The position numbers and the translations under genes are program-made. Under the pieces are notes generated by a model. It searched no databases. It saw only the letters and a program-made list of their open reading frames with translations, and was not told the origin of the DNA. A stretch of DNA of 6,280 bases from Clostridia bacterium (lineage in GTDB: Bacteria; Bacillota; Clostridia; Oscillospirales; Acutalibacteraceae), in contig JAFZOE010000080.1 in assembly GCA_017552845.1 (NCBI GenBank), positions 1 to 6,280 of the forward strand, in the 5' to 3' direction. Of the stretch, positions 5,087-6,280 are shown in pieces (position 1 is the first letter of the stretch; every line of letters starts with the position of its first letter).

Positions 5087-6280
5087 GTGGATTATAAGAT
5101 TTCCGTAATTATCCCCGTTTATAATAATGAGAATACCCTGCCCGAGACTTTGGATTGCCTGCTCGGGCAGTCTGCTTATAAAAGCTGCCAGATTATTATA
5201 ATCAATGACGGCTCTGTTGATAATTCCGGCAAAATTGCTATGGAATTTGCCGGGAAGAATTCAAATGCAATTAATATTGAGCAGGAGAATTCCGGAGTAT
5301 CCGCTGCGAGAAATGCCGGAATTGAAAGAGCTGAAGGCAAATATTTAGTATTTCTTGATGCCGATGATCTGATTTCAGATACTAAAGCTCTGGAAAATCT
5401 TTATACAAAAATGGACTCAGAGAATGCTGATGCCGGAATTTTCAGACTGAGAAGCTTCGGATACTACGGAACTCAGCTGAGCGCAGTTGCGGATGAGCTG
5501 GCTTCCGAGAATATTATCTACCGTTATGATAAACGCCTTCTCTGGAATTACCCTGTTAGCAACAAGATTTACCGGACTTCTTTGATTAAAGACAACAATC
5601 ACAGATTCCCGGATACAACTTATACCGAGGACGGCGCATTCTGGATTTCATTTATTATGAAATACAATCCTAAGATTATCGGCATTTATGATGCTGTTTC
5701 AGAATACAGGCAGGCAAATCCCCTGCTGAAAATTCAAGCCACTCAGAATATTAAACATAAAACCGTTGAAGATTTCATAAAATCTTCTGAGATAATTGAA
5801 GAATCAATAAAAAAGTCTTTTGATTCAGAAAAATGCGATTGTCAGGATAAAGAAAACTATCTGAACGAGCAGAGATTAAGAGTATGCCAGATGCTTCTTG
5901 ACGGGTTTTACCGTAAAGCTTGGCAGACAGACGAAGAGACTCTTGCTTTCATCGGCAAGCAATACTTCAAATACTTTGAATTGCTGACTGAAAAATCTAA
6001 AGAAAAACTCAGATATACGGATATCGGAACTCCCCGTTTTTCACATAAAGAAATCGCCGATAATCCTCTTATCAGCGTAAAAATAAAGAACCCGGTAGAT
6101 GCTTTCATAAAGTCAATTTATTTACAGACTACGCCCTGCTTTGAAATCTGCACTGAGAAGGATATACCAAGGGAAAACATAAACCACGGCAGACAAAAAT
6201 CCGACTTATATATTGATTTCAAGGATGATGAAATACCCGACCCAAGACTTTTATCAGGAATACTGAAGCTCAGATCTAAA
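5087..6280 (+). CDS. Large GT2 glycosyltransferase with long C-terminal region (3' end outside window)
   Basis: A GTG-initiated frame, three bases after tarJ, stays open for 398 codons to the window edge. Residues 4-95 are a clear GT-A domain. They hold KISVIIPVYNNENTLPETL, the loop INDGSVDNS at 39-47, NSGVSAARNAG at 68-78 and FLDADD at 89-94 with the metal-binding DAD. NKIYRTSLIK comes next, then TEDGAFW around 180-186 with the likely catalytic E181-D182. This is the canonical teichoic acid/capsule GT2 architecture, so a sugar transferase role is well supported; donor and acceptor are not. Residues about 235-320 look helical and charged, with no recognised domain. From 327, PLISVKI..FIKSIYLQTTPCFEI and then DLYIDFKDDEIPDPRLL resemble a shrunken second GT-A fold. 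In teichoic acid clusters, proteins with an N-terminal GT2 domain sometimes continue into a CDP-polyol phosphotransferase; that part would lie beyond the window and is only a possibility. TarL is expected at this position in S. aureus but is not seen. Confidence 0.88.
   Translation, partial: MDYKISVIIPVYNNENTLPETLDCLLGQSAYKSCQIIIINDGSVDNSGKIAMEFAGKNSNAINIEQENSGVSAARNAGIERAEGKYLVFLDADDLISDTKALENLYTKMDSENADAGIFRLRSFGYYGTQLSAVADELASENIIYRYDKRLLWNYPVSNKIYRTSLIKDNNHRFPDTTYTEDGAFWISFIMKYNPKIIGIYDAVSEYRQANPLLKIQATQNIKHKTVEDFIKSSEIIEESIKKSFDSEKCDCQDKENYLNEQRLRVCQMLLDGFYRKAWQTDEETLAFIGKQYFKYFELLTEKSKEKLRYTDIGTPRFSHKEIADNPLISVKIKNPVDAFIKSIYLQTTPCFEICTEKDIPRENINHGRQKSDLYIDFKDDEIPDPRLLSGILKLRSK

Larger units (their letters stand above)
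308..6280 (+). other. Cell-surface glycan export and CDP-ribitol operon (continues right)
   Basis: Seven same-strand genes have junctions of about 24, 6, 16, 1, -8 and 3 bases, and the first begins one base after metG. No space exists for an internal promoter or terminator, so one transcript is likely. The content is two GT2 enzymes, a two-part ABC exporter, a two-enzyme CDP-ribitol pathway and a third, larger GT2. Together these indicate synthesis and export of a ribitol-phosphate-containing wall glycan. Neither the promoter nor the end of the operon lies in the window. Confidence 0.75.

Noticed and set aside
5369..5380. Recurrence of GATTTCAGAT near 1770 and 5370 as a possible repeat
   Set aside because: Only ten bases, in different contexts (gene junction and inside a coding region), with no flanking similarity; consistent with chance in AT-rich coding DNA.
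1..6280. CRISPR arrays, insertion sequences, tRNA genes, attachment sites, rho-independent terminators
   Set aside because: Nothing with the required spacing, terminal inverted repeats, cloverleaf or GC stem plus T-run was seen, and genes fill essentially the whole window.

Overview
The window looks like part of a chromosomal cell-surface glycan locus from a Gram-positive, low-to-mid GC bacterium. Clostridia of the Ruminococcaceae/Oscillospiraceae type are my best guess. This rests on the purine-rich Shine-Dalgarno sites (GGAGG, AAAGG, GGGAG), the mixed AT/GC codon use, and TarI/TarJ and TarGH/Rgp-type proteins typical of Firmicutes. The genus is not determined. Everything is on the + strand and packed tightly: gaps are 1 to about 24 bases and one junction overlaps. 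No promoter, terminator, RNA gene, CRISPR array or mobile element could be seen, and no stretch over 30 bases lacks a gene.

Layout: (1) 1-306, the 3' end of methionyl-tRNA synthetase (metG), its C-terminal tRNA-binding domain. (2) 308-991, a GT2 glycosyltransferase of the CDQDDVW/HDWW type, one base after the metG stop. (3) 1016-1771, a second GT2 enzyme resembling WbbL-type rhamnosyltransferases. (4) 1778-2587 and 2604-3350, the permease and ATPase of an ABC-2 polysaccharide/teichoic acid exporter (Wzm-Wzt, TagGH/TarGH, RgpCD type). (5) 3352-4068 and 4061-5083, tarI and tarJ, which together make CDP-ribitol from ribulose 5-phosphate and CTP. (6) 5087 to beyond the right edge, a large GTG-initiated GT2 protein, cut by the window, with a possible degenerate second GT-A-like module.

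Working model: cytoplasmic GT2 enzymes assemble a glycan on a lipid carrier, TarJ and TarI supply CDP-ribitol so the glycan can carry ribitol phosphate, and the ABC transporter flips the product across the membrane. The mixture resembles two known systems: the rhamnan exporters of streptococci and enterococci (some decorated with polyol phosphate) and poly(ribitol phosphate) wall teichoic acid synthesis. No polyol-phosphate polymerase (TarL/TarF type), LicD-type transferase, initiating enzyme or dTDP-rhamnose gene lies in the window, so the enzyme that uses CDP-ribitol is either outside it or unrecognised. The most interesting points are this hybrid gene content, the direct coupling to metG, and the unusual two-part protein at the right edge.
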